Origin: Amoebidium appalachense
Lineage: Eukaryota > Ichthyosporea
Assembly (NCBI GenBank): GCA_963693365.1
Contig: CAVNZM010000009.1
Coordinates: 3,720,001 to 3,784,000, forward strand
DNA: 64,000 bases
Reading direction: 5' to 3'
Position numbers and translations under genes: made by a program
The notes under the pieces: model-generated
What the model was told of the DNA's origin: nothing
Seen by the model: the letters and a program-made list of their open reading frames with translations, nothing else
Databases searched by the model: none
In this document: positions 51,336 to 63,082 of the stretch, piece by piece
Layout of the letters: each line of letters starts with the position of its first letter
Numbering within the stretch: the stretch's first letter is position 1

Positions 51336-51771
51336 ACCAACCCACAATCCTCCTCCTTCCGAAGCCTCGTGCACCGTTATTCTTTCTTCTGCTGCGCGAT
51401 TGCCATATGTAGAAAAACTTCTGGAAGTAAACGTCTGGAAGTAAACTCAGTTGTGAGCAGGACTAAATACAGGCGTGGCCCCGAAGGTCTGTTTACGGCC
51501 AATGGAATTCCCCCCCCCCCCCCCCCCCCCCTGGCTACCCCCCCCCCCCCCCCCAAAAAAAAAGAAAGAAAGAAAGAAAAGAAAACGACCCCTACCCCCG
51601 GGCCAACATCTGTTTCGTCAGTCCTCCACCCCTCCACCCCTCCCCCCTCCCCCCCCCCCCCCCCCCCCCCAGAAAAGCTTGAAAGAAGAAGAAGAAGAAG
51701 AAGAAGAAGAAGAAGAAACCCATCCCCTACCGTCGGACCATGGTTTACCAATTTCTATTTCCTCAACCCCC

Positions 51772-51806
<35 letters not shown>

Positions 51807-51878
51807 ACAAAAAAAAAAAAAAAAAAAAGAAAGAAACAGAAGAAGAAGAAGAAAACCAACCCCTACCCCTCTGCCCCC

Positions 51879-52035
<157 letters not shown>

Positions 52036-52086
52036 AGAAGAAGAAGAAAACCACCCCCTACCCCCGGACAAATTCAGGCTGTTTCC

Positions 52087-52119
<33 letters not shown>

Positions 52120-53559
52120 TTGGATCAAGGATGATGTTAGACTGAAGGTGACGAGGCTCTACTACAGCCATTGGCAAAGGTTACTGTGAACTTTGCAAAT
52201 CACTGTGTGCATAATGGTGCTAATACTGAAGTTGGTAAGTGCCTTCATGACATGTTACGTACAGCTCGAGCGCTTTGATATCTAATAGTATGGCTTCTGA
52301 ATCATAGCCTTATACTATCTAAAACTTCCAAATGCCACCAGATAGCATATTCTTATAAGAAAATGTAGGCTAAGCCTTGGGAGGACACGGCCACTTCATA
52401 TACTACACACGCCCTCACACCTGCACACTGTGACACCCATTCACCTCACCCATTGTGACACGCTGCAGGGGATTTTTGATTTTGAAACGGGGAGTGGGAT
52501 AGTAGTACGGCTAGTAGGGGAGGGGGGGGAGAGCGCGACCGTGGCTTATTGTAGTAAACAAGGCGCCGCGGACTACGACGCTATGGTCCTTGAGCTGTGC
52601 TGGTTCGATCCTGGCCCTCCCCATCATTTAAGGTCATGGGTTTTTTGTTTTCTAAGCCCCGTGACGTCACGAACTGCACTGATCTCTCTGACGTCATCTC
52701 GATAGTGCGCGACGAAGGGTTTTCATCCGACCCATCCGGTGGATCGAGCAGTCGTATGGTGCCCCAAGCCTACCGGCCTCCAAGAAATAAAAAATAAAAT
52801 AAAAAATACTTCCCACCGGCCAATTTCGATTTTTTTTGAGTGGATCGAACGCCCTTGACCGGACCTGTCGAATGGCGTGTCTAACTCAAAACCGCCAATC
52901 TTACCCCCCTCCGACCCGACCCGACCCGACCCGACCCGACTCGATTACGTCATCAAGTCGGCCCGATTTGGCCCGATTTGGGTCGGCCCGGACCGATTCG
53001 GGTCACGCTCCGGGCTGCTCGCGGCCTGGGAGTGCTTGCAAAGTCTGTAGTTGGACGTGTATGCACACACGTGCACCTTGCCCACCACGTTTATTAGGTT
53101 ACAGATATAGCTATGGAGCCATACACCCTGTGTGGCCTCGTCCTTGGACGCGCTTTCTGACTAATTTTTTGTACATATATATTATTAATTAATAAGTACA
53201 CGCGTATATTTATTTAATTGATTAAACTGATCATGATGCCTATAGCTAATTGGGGTGTGACCTGTGCTGGTCACAGGTCCACACCCCACAAAAGCCTCGT
53301 TCCTCTGCATCATAAAAAGCGGCCGTGCAAGCCCCCCCCCCCCCCCCCCCCCCCAGGCCATATGCCCCCCCCCCCCCCCCCCCCCCCCCCCCACCACCAC
53401 CACCAACACACCGTGGCACAATGTTACACACACACACGCACAGTCACACACATGTGACACATACATACTCACACACGCACACAAACTGTAGAGAGAGAGG
53501 GACACGGAGAGATGTCATCAGTGGTGTGTCTGCCAATGTGTGTGTGTGATGTATGGGGC

Positions 53560-53596
<37 letters not shown>

Positions 53597-54679
53597 GGGG
53601 GGGGGGGGGGGGGGGGGGGGAGGGTATGCATCACATAAGGCTCTAGTACATATGTGGGACTGAATAAAGTGACTTTTCAGGCTGTTGCATTATGCTGTGT
53701 GAAGGGATACCGAGTTCCCCAAGGCGCAGGGGGCATAACGTGTCATTACATGCGTGACATCCCTCATCGGGGGTTGTCATAACCTCCCAGGGAATTATCG
53801 GGATATATTTGGATAGTCAATGGATATTTCGATTGCAATTTGACCCCCTGGGGGGGGTCTAAATGTGTCAGCCATTTGCGAACCGAATTTTCAAAAAATT
53901 TAAATTCTGAAAAAAGTTTCAAGGATAAATTTTCTTTTGACTCGGGTTTATTGATCCGTTGATGAAGGCAACGTGCAGCCACAGGCTACATAACCACCAA
54001 TAGAACTGAAAAAGCCAAAGCTACGAAATAAAAATAAAGCGACAAGTGACAAAGGACACCAGCGGGCAAAACCGTAAGTGTACGTGTATGCGTGAAACTA
54101 GTTTGCTCCAACTAGTCATATGCATCGATGTTGACCAGACCACACTCTGCAAGAAGACATCATTACTGCTCCTTCCCAACAGGCCCCCCTCAAAACCTAT
54201 CGAGGCACAGCAAGCAAGTCAGCCTCTAAAAGAGCCATGCAGACCAAATTTCTGAGCTAAAAAACAATCCCAACGGGCCCGGCCCCCTAGATAACCCGGA
54301 GAAACTGCATCTAGCTCTCTGATAAGGTGGCCTAGTTGTGGCAGGACACACAGAAAAACACAATTACAGAATGCATGCAAGCAAACCCGGTCATTGTCAT
54401 ACGACTGGAGGCTAAGGACTGGCAGTCATTTGGAAAGCTCCCCGACGACCAAGTAGCCGCCCCTCCACTCACGCAGCGCAGAAGTAGCTGAAGAAGTTGC
54501 AGCAGCCCACCGCCAATAGGTCGCGTAGAAGCGTACTACTAGACAGCGTGTAGAAGTTACCATAGGTTGCAGTGGACCAGCAGGCGTTGAAGAAACCACT
54601 TCTTAAGCGAAAAACTCCGCGAAAGGGAGATGCCCCCACACACTCACAGCAGTAGGAATACACCAGGCCACACCACACA

Positions 54680-54730
54680 TGACATATACTAATCCGTCTC
54701 AGCAGATTAGCCTAAGTCTACGATCGAGAT

Positions 54731-54766
<36 letters not shown>

Positions 54767-55497
54767 GGCCCGGGTCACAGATCATCAAGATCAAGTCCGG
54801 GGCCTCAAGATAGCTGTGCAGCTGCGTGCATCATCTTGCCTCTGCCGGCGCAGGGCAGGACCACGTCAGCTGGGACAGCCGACCAATAGTATTCTAATTA
54901 GTGTGTAGGATAGATCGTAGGAGGACTTAGGAATGTGATTGTTCGGGCAGAAGCCCTTTTGTAAATATTGGCAAGTTCTGATAGTGTATGCTGCCAAACG
55001 TATTTATATATTTCGATGACAGAGGAAAGGGGGGAGGGAGGGGGGAGGGAGATAGTATGAAATGTAGAATTAGACTCTGCGGTGCCACTAGGGGAAGGGT
55101 GAGGGGTGAGACTTGGATAAATACATTAGTTGAGTAGATCGACTTAGCTCGTGCAGGCGCACGATAAAAGTAGATCGGAATGTTAATGGAATGTGGCATC
55201 GTAGGGGGCCAGGTGATGATGATCTTGTAGGGCACGGCCTTGATGGCCTCAGTCGTTACTTAGACTCATTCCGTTCGGATCTAAGTTTGCCCGTCGGAGC
55301 CTGGTCTTAATAAACTTTACCGTTTTTCTGTACACGTTCGTTCCTTTTCGTGGGTGTACACTTAGTAGAGTGCCGCATCTCTAGTACACACATATTAGGA
55401 TACGACAAGCTACACCTTTCTTTTAGTGCGGTTTTTCGCGCTAGGGTAACGCGGTGACAGTTCCTTCTGGGCTGTTGCTACACCTCATACACACAGG

Positions 55498-55534
<37 letters not shown>

Positions 55535-55562
55535 ATAAACACAACCACCCGAACACCACACA
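54680..55562 (+). mobile_element. Ty3-like copy 1: 5' LTR and leader
   Basis: Starts TGACATATACTAATCC, and is homologous along its length to 58683-59528. It contains a G run, a GC-rich box, TATATATTT near 55003, an AATAAA (55309-55314) and, after the LTR, a leader with a 34-base poly-A (about 55499-55533). The LTR end is not certain because both copies remain homologous into gag. No clear tRNA primer site was recognised. Confidence 0.7.
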
Positions 55563-56897
55563 ATGGCTAAGTTTAACGTAGACATGTTCTACGCATTGGC
55601 AGCGGAGGATAGCTCCCTGCACACACAGGTACCACAGGTTCATACACTAGACGTTAGACAGACCACAGCTTTCAGTTTTACACTCAAACACGACTCGGAA
55701 ATCCCTAGGTGGCTTAGGACACTCCTAGCTAACACACCCACACTAGTGTTAGACACAAAGAAGGCCCCCACTGTGGCGGCCTCGTGCTTAATGATCAAAC
55801 AGTGCATCGACCACAAAACAATGGCCGACTTATGCACCCTGATGGAGGAGCACCCGTACCGGGCCGAGCAGGCCCCCCAGGTGACGGCTCGTATATACGA
55901 GCAGCAGTACGACGAGGGGAGGGACGAGATGGTGTCCCGGACACTCGGCCAGAAACGTCTGGCCGCACGGTTCATCCCCGACGACGAGGACGAGAACAGC
56001 ACCGACGACGTGGACGGGGAGCTCGAGGCCTTCACACGGCCGGAAAACGAGCTCGAGTATACGGCCCGGCTCGTCGGCCGATACCTGACGGCCGACCGGC
56101 GCCGTACCTTCCGGGCCCAGCTCAGAGAATGGAAGTATACCTTTCCCACTTTAGATATGTCCCCCGTAGAAGCTCGTGCATTCTTTGAGAGGGAATATCG
56201 GGTCTTTGAAGACCTTTGTGAGTTAGCTGGGGACGTGAGTGATAGGGAAAAATTCGAGTTTGCTCGTAAGGCTCTCTCTGTAAACACAGACACTGCACGC
56301 ATGTTTGGGGAGCATGATGATGTAGATGAGGTGGTGTTGCATGTTAAACGTCACTTGCTTGCCATGCACGAGGTGAAGTTCAATAAGAGGGATAAAAAGG
56401 AGGTGATGGAAGTAGACAAGAAAAAGAAGGAGAGTGGACAGAAGGGGGAAAAAGAGAAAAAAGAGGGTGAACAGCCAGATGCACTCACCATGTTGGTCAA
56501 GCAGGTTGCCGAGCTCTCCCAGGCCGTCTTCTCGGGCCGAGGGGACTTCGGCTTCCGGGGTGGCCGTGGCGGCGACCGGGGTGGACACGGCGGTCGTGGC
56601 CGAGGTGGACGTGGAGGACAACAGCAGCAGTTCACCGAGAGGTTTGCCCCTTATCTTGCTCGTGGTGGTGGGCAGGCTAGAGGGAGGGGTGGAAATGGTG
56701 GTGAGCGAGGCCGAGGGGGGCAGGGGGGAAGGGGGGGCCGTGGTGCACACGGTGGGCCCCCCCAGCATGACCGGGCTCCCGGTTATGCTTTGCGCCAAGG
56801 TTTTGAAGTCCCCCCTGGCCCCTTCTTTGGTGCATGTTACTTTTGTGGCCGGCAAGGGCACTCTGCTGCATATTGCCGTAGTTACAAGAGCTATTGA
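55563..56897 (+). CDS. gag: Ty3-like copy 1 gag
   Basis: 444-residue capsid/nucleocapsid protein of an LTR retrotransposon. Residues about 1-280 form the capsid-like part (LREWKYTFPTLDMSPVEA and following helices). Then come a Lys/Glu-rich linker (about 270-305), an RGG-rich nucleic-acid-binding stretch (about 325-410), and a CCHC zinc knuckle CYFCGRQGHSAAYC at the end. The frame ends in TGA two codons after SYK. The same frame is open for a further 125 codons or so, into the pol linker that copy 2 fuses to protease. Codon use changes along the gene from GC-rich to T-rich at about 56150. Confidence 0.85.
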   Translation: MAKFNVDMFYALAAEDSSLHTQVPQVHTLDVRQTTAFSFTLKHDSEIPRWLRTLLANTPTLVLDTKKAPTVAASCLMIKQCIDHKTMADLCTLMEEHPYRAEQAPQVTARIYEQQYDEGRDEMVSRTLGQKRLAARFIPDDEDENSTDDVDGELEAFTRPENELEYTARLVGRYLTADRRRTFRAQLREWKYTFPTLDMSPVEARAFFEREYRVFEDLCELAGDVSDREKFEFARKALSVNTDTARMFGEHDDVDEVVLHVKRHLLAMHEVKFNKRDKKEVMEVDKKKKESGQKGEKEKKEGEQPDALTMLVKQVAELSQAVFSGRGDFGFRGGRGGDRGGHGGRGRGGRGGQQQQFTERFAPYLARGGGQARGRGGNGGERGRGGQGGRGGRGAHGGPPQHDRAPGYALRQGFEVPPGPFFGACYFCGRQGHSAAYCRSYKSY

Positions 56898-58047
56898 GTT
56901 CCGGGGGAGGGGGAAGCTGGGGTCACTGAGGGAGGGGGGGGGGACAGTATCGGTCCCCCCCAGGTTGCAGAGAACCTTCACCCTCCCCCACCCCAGGTTA
57001 AGCTTCCCTTTGCCCCCTCACCGCCCCGATACGTGTGGGAGCCGAGCATCGTCGTGGGTCCTCAAGACAGCGTCGAGGTGGTATGGCATGAATGTTTGTG
57101 GGGTGACTCTACCAAAGGTATGAATGGTGTGAATGTTTTGTGGTTGGGGGAGGCTCCCCAGCCACAAGTGGATGGTCTCAGTGTTTCTTGTCCCAACCCG
57201 GTGTTTGTTCTAACCACACCGGAGGGGGTTTCTGTGCCATTGTTTCCGGGAGGGGGGGGGGACACACACGAGTAAAGGGGGAAGGGGGGGGAAGGCACAG
57301 ACACGTAGAAACACACCACCACAACAACATACGACGGTTGCAGACACACCTACACCCACACACACACCCACACATACACCAAACACACACACACCACCCA
57401 CCCACACATCACACACACACACTCCACCACCACCCACACCACATACACACCCCACCCCACCCGTGCAGGCACCACAGGTAGGTATGTTGCACGTAGGTAT
57501 CGAGGGTGTGAGTCTTCGTGGGCAGGGATTGGGTGTGAGTGATGATGTGTTGCTTGAATTGGAGGAGGATTTAGTTGGTTTTAGCCGGCATTATATAGAC
57601 GTATGGTTAGCTGATGGTAAGTTGAAGGCTGTTGCTTTGCTCGATGGAGGGGCTCAGGTTAATTGTGTGCATGCTTCGTTTATTCGTCGTTTTAATCAGG
57701 CCGGGGGGGAAATTCCTATTTTAGATGCTTCTAGCACAGCCTTAGGTAGTGCTAATAATAGTAGTATGTCTGTGGAAGGTGTTTGTGTGTTGCCGTGTGA
57801 GATAGGTGGCCAGGCTATGCATATTGCTTGTTATGTGGTTAAGGATTTAGCTCAAAGTGTTTTGTTGGGAGCCCCATTTTTCCGTAGACATGTGAATGCT
57901 TTGTTTGAACGTACGAATGTTTTAGAATTGCAGTCCGGCGTTAAAATTAAAACCCATGATGGGCTCGACGGTTATCAGTCTGGTGCTAGAACGGTAGCTG
58001 AAGTAGTAATCGAGCCTTATCAGTGCCAAACGGTACGTGTCCGGCCT
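56898..58047 (+). pseudogene. Ty3-like copy 1 pol start: linker and protease, truncated
   Basis: After the gag TGA, the same frame reads a linker (WHECLWGDSTKG...) until a G10 run at about 57252; the corresponding run in copy 2 is G9 and keeps the frame. A Thr/His/Pro linker encoded by CA-rich sequence (57310-57465) follows. The aspartic-protease region, in the new frame (57463 on), has ALLDGGAQVNCVHASF and VLLGAPFFRRH. Homology to copy 2 stops at about 58042, where a copia-derived fragment begins. Identity to copy 2 over this stretch is very high (a handful of mismatches in about 1 kb), so the two copies diverged recently. Confidence 0.75.
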
Positions 58048-58682
58048 AAAGGCGGGGCCCTTTGTCTGTCTTATGGCTAGAGCCTGTCGAACAGGATAGC
58101 CATCCGGTATGCCCTGCGTTAGCGTAGCACTAAGTGATCGGGAATATTCGAGATATTCGGGATAAACTGGTGGATAGGTTCACGATAGATCAGGATAGAT
58201 CTAGAAGAGTCTAGAAGATTCTATTGGAGTGTTTTGATTGGTAGCGACTAGATCCATAGCGGCGGGTAGACCAATCGGGAATAGTATGTAACATTCCAGT
58301 GAGCCAGACCACAAGTATATAAAGGTCCCGGCGGGCCAGTCAATGTAAGTCAGCAAATAATAAAGTCTCACAGAGAAACCTCTAAGTTACGGTTACGGAC
58401 CCAGTACAACGCTACGATCAAGCGACTGTTGAGACAAGATGGGAAGAGCAAAATGTCCAGTTCCCATGTATGAAGGAGAAGGCAAGGGCAAAATCTCCTA
58501 CTCAATGTGGGCCATGCGCATGAAGTGCTTCCTCGAGGGCGAGGAATTATGGTACACGATTGAAGACGTGGCTCCTGAAGTGATAGGAGACAACGGCGAA
58601 CCGGTGGAGCAACCTCCGGTGGAGATCGACCCCTTGGATCAGAAGAAGGCGACTTCCTACCTGGTGGAGACACTAGGTGATG
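58048..58682 (+). mobile_element. Copia-like LTR/leader and gag N-terminus fragment
   Basis: Non-coding LTR-like part with TATATAAAGG (about 58316) and AATAAAGTC (about 58360), then a short leader, then an ATG at 58439 opening MGRAKCPVPMYEGEGKGK. The protein resembles copia-type gag N-termini (YSMWAMRMKCFLEGEELW, a W..RM..L....LW pattern). It is cut off by the second Ty3-like LTR at 58683. The leader contains GGTTACGGACCCAG (58391-58404), which is close to the initiator tRNA-Met anticodon-arm primer site seen at 62864. Confidence 0.65.
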
Positions 58683-59528
58683 TGACATATACTAATCCGT
58701 CTCAGCAGATTAGCCTAAGTCTACGATCGAGATTGGGGGGGGGGGGGGGGGGGGGTGGCCCGGGTCACAGATCATCAAGATCAAGTCCGGGGCCTCAAGA
58801 TAGCTGTGCAGCTGCGTGCATCATCTTGCCTCTGCCGGCGCAGGGCATTGGACCACGTCAGCCGGGACAGCCGTCCAATAGAATTCTAATTAGTGTATAG
58901 GATAGATCGTAGGAGGACTTAGGAATGTCATTGTTCGGGCAGAAGCCCTTTTGTAAGGATTGGCAAGGTTTGATAGTATATGTTGCCAAACGTATTTATA
59001 TATGTAGATGTAGAGGAAAGGGGGGGGAGGGAGGGGGGGGGAGGATAGTATGAAATGTAGATTTAGACTCTGCGGTGCCACTAGGGGGAGGGTGAGGGGT
59101 GAGACTTGGATAAATATATTAGTTGAGTAGATCGACTTAGCTCGTGCAGGCGCACGATAAAAGTAGATCGGAATGTTAATGGAATGTGGCATCGTAGGGG
59201 GCCAGGTGATGATGATCTTGTAGGGCACGGCCTTGATGGCCTCAGTCGTTACTTAGACTCATTCCGGTCGGATCTAAGTTTGCCCGTCGGAGCCTGGTCT
59301 TAATAAACTTTACCGTTTTTCTGTACACGTTCGTTCCTTTTCGTGTGTGTACACTTAGTAGAGTGCCGCGTCTCTAGTACACATATATTAGGATACGACA
59401 AGCTACACCTTTCATTTAGTGCGGTTTTTCGCGCTAGGGTAACGCGGTGACAGTTCCTTCTGGGCTGTTGCTACACCTCAAAAACACAAACATAAACACA
59501 ACCTCTCAACTAGGGCACACACAACACC
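58683..59528 (+). mobile_element. Ty3-like copy 2: 5' LTR and leader
   Basis: Homologous to 54680-55562, from TGACATATACTAATCC onward. It lacks the leader poly-A and has a shorter G run. AATAAA near 59302. It interrupts the copia-like gag fragment at its left edge. Confidence 0.7.
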
Positions 59529-59762
59529 ATGGCTAAGTTTCACGTAGATATGTTCTACGCTTTGGCAGCGGAGGATAGCTCCCTGCACACACAGATACCA
59601 CAGGTTCACACACTAGCTATAGACGCCAGAAACACAACAGCTTTTAGTTTACACTCAAACACCAGCGGTCGTGGGCGTGGTGGACGTAGCGGACAGCAGC
59701 AGCAGTTCGACGAGGGGCATCGTCGTGGGTCCTCAAGACAGCGTCGAGGTGGTATGGCATGA
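59529..59762 (+). pseudogene. Ty3-like copy 2 gag remnant
   Basis: Keeps the first 37 or so residues of gag (MAKFHVDMFYALAAEDS...), then jumps to part of the RGG/QQQQF stretch, then to the start of the pol linker. Most of the capsid, the rest of the RGG domain and the CCHC knuckle are deleted. Confidence 0.8.
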
Positions 59763-61095
59763 ATGTTTGTGGGGTGACTCTACCAAAGGTATGAATGGTG
59801 TGAATGTTTTGTGGTTGGGGGAGGTTCCCCAGCCACAAGTGGATGGTCTCAGTGTTTCTTGTCCCAACCCGGTGTTTGTTCTAACCACACCAGAGGGGGT
59901 TTCTGTGCCATTGTTTCCGGGAGGGGGGGGGACACACACGAGTAAAGGGGGAAGGGGGGGGAAGGCACAGACACGTAGAAACACACCACCACAACAACAT
60001 ACGACGGTTGCAGACACACCTACACAAACACACACACCCACACATACACCAAACACACACACACCACCCACCCACACATCACACACACACACTCCACCAC
60101 CACCCACACCACATACACACCCCACCCCACCCGTGCAGGCACCACAGGTAGGTATGTTGCACGTAGGTATCGAGGGTGTGAGTCTTCGTGGGCAGGGATT
60201 GGGTGTGAGTGATGATGTGTTGCTTGAATTGGAGGAGGATTTAGGTGGTTTTAGCCGGCATTATATAGACGTATGGTTAGCTGATGGTAAGTTGAAGGCT
60301 GTTGCTTTGCTCGACGGAGGGGCTCAGGTTAATTGTGTGCATGCTTCGTTTATTCGTCGTTTTAATCAGGCCGGGGGGGAAATTCCTATTTTAGATGCTT
60401 CTAGCACAGCCTTAGGTAGTGCTAATAATAGTAGTATGTCTGTGGAAGGTGTTTGTGTGTTGCCGTGTGAGATAGGTGGCCAGGCTATGCATATTGCTTG
60501 TTATGTGGTTAAGGATTTAGCTCAAAGTGTTTTGTTGGGAGCCCCATTTTTCCGTAGACATGTGAATGCTTTGTTTGAACGTACGAATGTTTTAGAATTG
60601 CAGTCCGGCTTTAAAATTAAAACCCATGATGGGCTCGACGGTTATCAGTCTGGTGCTAGAACGGTAGCTGAAGTAGTAATCGAGCCTTATCAGTGCCAAA
60701 CGGTACGTGTCCGAGCCGGCAATCATGTTAGGATAGGGGATTTAGGGGTTTTTACTCCGAAAACCCCATTTCAGGAGGTGGCCCAATGGACCCTTAGTAG
60801 GGTATGGCCGGATAAGACAATAGAAATAGAATTAGTGAATCCGGGCATCGAGCCTGTAGTGATTAGGTCAGGTGTTTCCGTCGGTAGTTTCACTAATGAG
60901 ATTGGTAGTATAGAGGTCTCTCTTATTACCCAAAAGGAGGATGCCGGCTCGAAGGGTGACTCAGGAGGAGGGGGAACAACTTTATTTAACGTTAGCCACC
61001 AAAATGTCACCCGACACGATGGGGGGGGGGGACCGGGACAGCACCGGTCCCACTCCCCCGACCCCCAAGAGGAAGGAGGGTCACCCCGGGTGTGA
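59671..61095 (+). CDS. pol: Ty3-like copy 2 linker and protease
   Basis: 474-codon frame: linker with WHECLWGDSTKG, a Thr/His/Pro-rich segment from CA-type repeats, then a retropepsin-like aspartic protease (ALLDGGAQVNCVHASF, flap-like NNSSMSVEGVCVLPCEIGG, VLLGAPFFRRH). The usual active-site triplet is D-S/T-G; here it is D-G-G in both copies. The C-terminal part leads toward reverse transcriptase, but that enzyme is in the +1 frame, with about 155 bases of overlap containing a G run at 61020-61031. Confidence 0.8.
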   Translation: MGVVDVADSSSSSTRGIVVGPQDSVEVVWHECLWGDSTKGMNGVNVLWLGEVPQPQVDGLSVSCPNPVFVLTTPEGVSVPLFPGGGGTHTSKGGRGGKAQTRRNTPPQQHTTVADTPTQTHTPTHTPNTHTPPTHTSHTHTPPPPTPHTHPTPPVQAPQVGMLHVGIEGVSLRGQGLGVSDDVLLELEEDLGGFSRHYIDVWLADGKLKAVALLDGGAQVNCVHASFIRRFNQAGGEIPILDASSTALGSANNSSMSVEGVCVLPCEIGGQAMHIACYVVKDLAQSVLLGAPFFRRHVNALFERTNVLELQSGFKIKTHDGLDGYQSGARTVAEVVIEPYQCQTVRVRAGNHVRIGDLGVFTPKTPFQEVAQWTLSRVWPDKTIEIELVNPGIEPVVIRSGVSVGSFTNEIGSIEVSLITQKEDAGSKGDSGGGGTTLFNVSHQNVTRHDGGGGPGQHRSHSPDPQEEGGSPRV

Positions 61096-62597
61096 GAATG
61101 TGCAGGCAGGGGGGGAGGGTGTTGGTCTAACCCGTGGATCTGACGGGTTCACCAACACCGTGGGGGGCAGGGTGGCCACAGACCTGGCCCCCCACATACA
61201 TGCACTAACTCATCAGGAATTGCCCGGGGGCATTGGTGTGCCGGGGGGAGGGGGGGGTGCTAAAGGTGACCGCCTATATCCGGAGGTACCTCAACCTCAC
61301 CCCGAGCAGCACAAATGTAATACAGGAGGTGAAATGTTAAGTGGCACTCCGGTGAATAAGGATGCATCCACTTGTGATGGGGGTAACCCGGAGTTAGTAT
61401 TGCCGTTTGGTATGAAGGAGGGGGATTGGACGGTAGAACAGAAAAAGTTGTTAGCTAAGTTATTTGATAGGACTCGGTTTGCATTTCTGGCCGATGATAA
61501 CGAAGTAGGCTTCGTTAAAGGGTTTGAAATGCAGATCGACACAGGTGATAATAGGCCGGTAGTGATGCCTAGCTATAGAATGGAGCAGTATAAATTGTCG
61601 GATGCTCTAATAATAGTGAGTGATATGTTAAAAAAGGGTCATGTGGAGCATAGTTCGAGTCCGTGGAGAAGTCCGGTGCTATTGGTTAAGAAGCCCGACG
61701 GGTCTTGGCGTCTAGTGAACGATTACAGGGCTCTGAATCGGATCACTAAGGCAGACCAATGGCCTCTCCCTAACATAGACGAGCAGCTTTCACAGCTGCA
61801 CGGCTATACTCACTTTGCTAAACTTGATTTAAAAGCAGCTTTTTGGCAGATAAGGTTGGAGGAGAGCAGCAAGGAGAAGACTGCCTTTGCACTGGGGGAC
61901 CAGCTGTTCCAGTACAAGGTGGTGCCGATGGGTTTGCTCTCCTCTCCAGCTATGTTGTGCCGGGTAATGTATAAAATTCTCCACCCTCATTTGGATGTAT
62001 GCCACCCTTATTTGGATGATGTTTTAATTAAAGGTACGTCATTTGAGGAGTTAGTTAATAATTGTGAAAAAGTATTTTTAGCTTTGGGTGAGTCTGGTCT
62101 TCGTATTAGCGGTAGCAAGACTGTGATTGGTGTGCCGGAGGTTAAGTTTTTAGGTCATATTGTGTCTATTAATGGTCTTGCCCCTGATCCGGAGAAAATC
62201 CGGGCCATAGTTGAGTGGCCCCGTCCTCAGACTGTCACTCAACTAAGGCAAGTTTTAGGTTTAACTAATTATCTTCGTCGTTATATTAAGGATTATAGTA
62301 TGCTTGCTTTGCCGTTAACTAGTCAGACGGGGGGGGAGAAGAAGAATAGATTAGATTGGAATGTGGATGCTGTTTCTGCTTTCGAAAAGCTTAAGTTAGC
62401 TTTGCAGTCTTCGAGTATGCTTGTTCATCCTGATTTTTCGGCCGGGGGGGGAATGTTTAAAGTTCGGTGTGATGCAAGTAAGGTTGCTGAGGGGGCCGTG
62501 TTATATCAAGTGCAGGAGGGGCAGGATAGAGTGATGGCTTATGCTAGTCGTTCATTTAGAAAAAGTGAACGTAGATATAGCAATCCGGAGAGAGAGT
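60941..62597 (+). CDS. pol: Ty3-like copy 2 reverse transcriptase and start of RNase H
   Basis: Reverse transcriptase typical of Ty3/gypsy: SPWRSPVLLVKKPDGSWRLV, NDYRALNRITKADQWPLPN, KLDLKAAFWQIRLEE, VPMGLLSSPAM, then catalytic HPYLDDVLI, primer-grip and thumb segments (KFLGHIVSINGLAPDPEK, LRQVLGLTNYLRRYI) and RNase H start (VRCDASKVAEGAVLYQ). The frame is intact to the insertion at 62598 and then runs by chance 98 bases into the inserted LTR. Upstream of the RT lies a variable linker of about 140 codons. Confidence 0.9.
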
Positions 62598-62863
62598 TGT
62601 TGGAGTGCAGACTTACGCTCACTCCACAATATGTGTATGTTAGCTTTACAATTGGTTCCGTGTACATAGACACACACTGCCCCACGGGTATATAAGCCAC
62701 GGCTCTGCCAGGTGCAATGGAGTTCAGACATGGAGTTCAGTCATGGAGTAAAGACATGGAGTTAAGTCATGGAGTTAACACACTGAAAGCAGTAAAAAAA
62801 AACGGGTCAGCGCCCAAGCGCGCCACGACGAGGGCCTAGTCACAGCGGACTCTACTTCCAACA

Positions 62864-62883
62864 GGGTTATGGGCCCAGACACG
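62864..62883 (+). promoter_or_regulatory. Primer-binding site: initiator tRNA-Met anticodon arm
   Basis: GGGTTATGGGCCCAG directly follows the left LTR and is exactly complementary to the anticodon arm of eukaryotic initiator tRNA-Met (CUGGGCCCAUAACCC). The next bases also partly match the adjoining D-arm side. Priming by an internally cleaved half-tRNA is known in Drosophila copia and yeast Ty5. Confidence 0.85.
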
Positions 62884-63070
62884 ACACCGCGGCCTCTAAC
62901 TTCATTAGAGACTTTCGCTTCCACAAACTCCATCCGCAGCAGCCTGCGACATCAACGTCAAGTATTCCACTTCATTGGCGGGGCACGCACCACAGTGGAA
63001 TGCACACCCCGGTCTACCCTGCAAGTAGCCACACTCACTCTCTCTTCTCTAGTGGTGTGTACACTTCTCC

Positions 63071-63082
63071 AATGGGTAGGGG
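63071..63082 (+). promoter_or_regulatory. Polypurine tract of the TRIM-like element
   Basis: AATGGGTAGGGG abuts the right LTR, as expected for a plus-strand primer. Confidence 0.7.
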
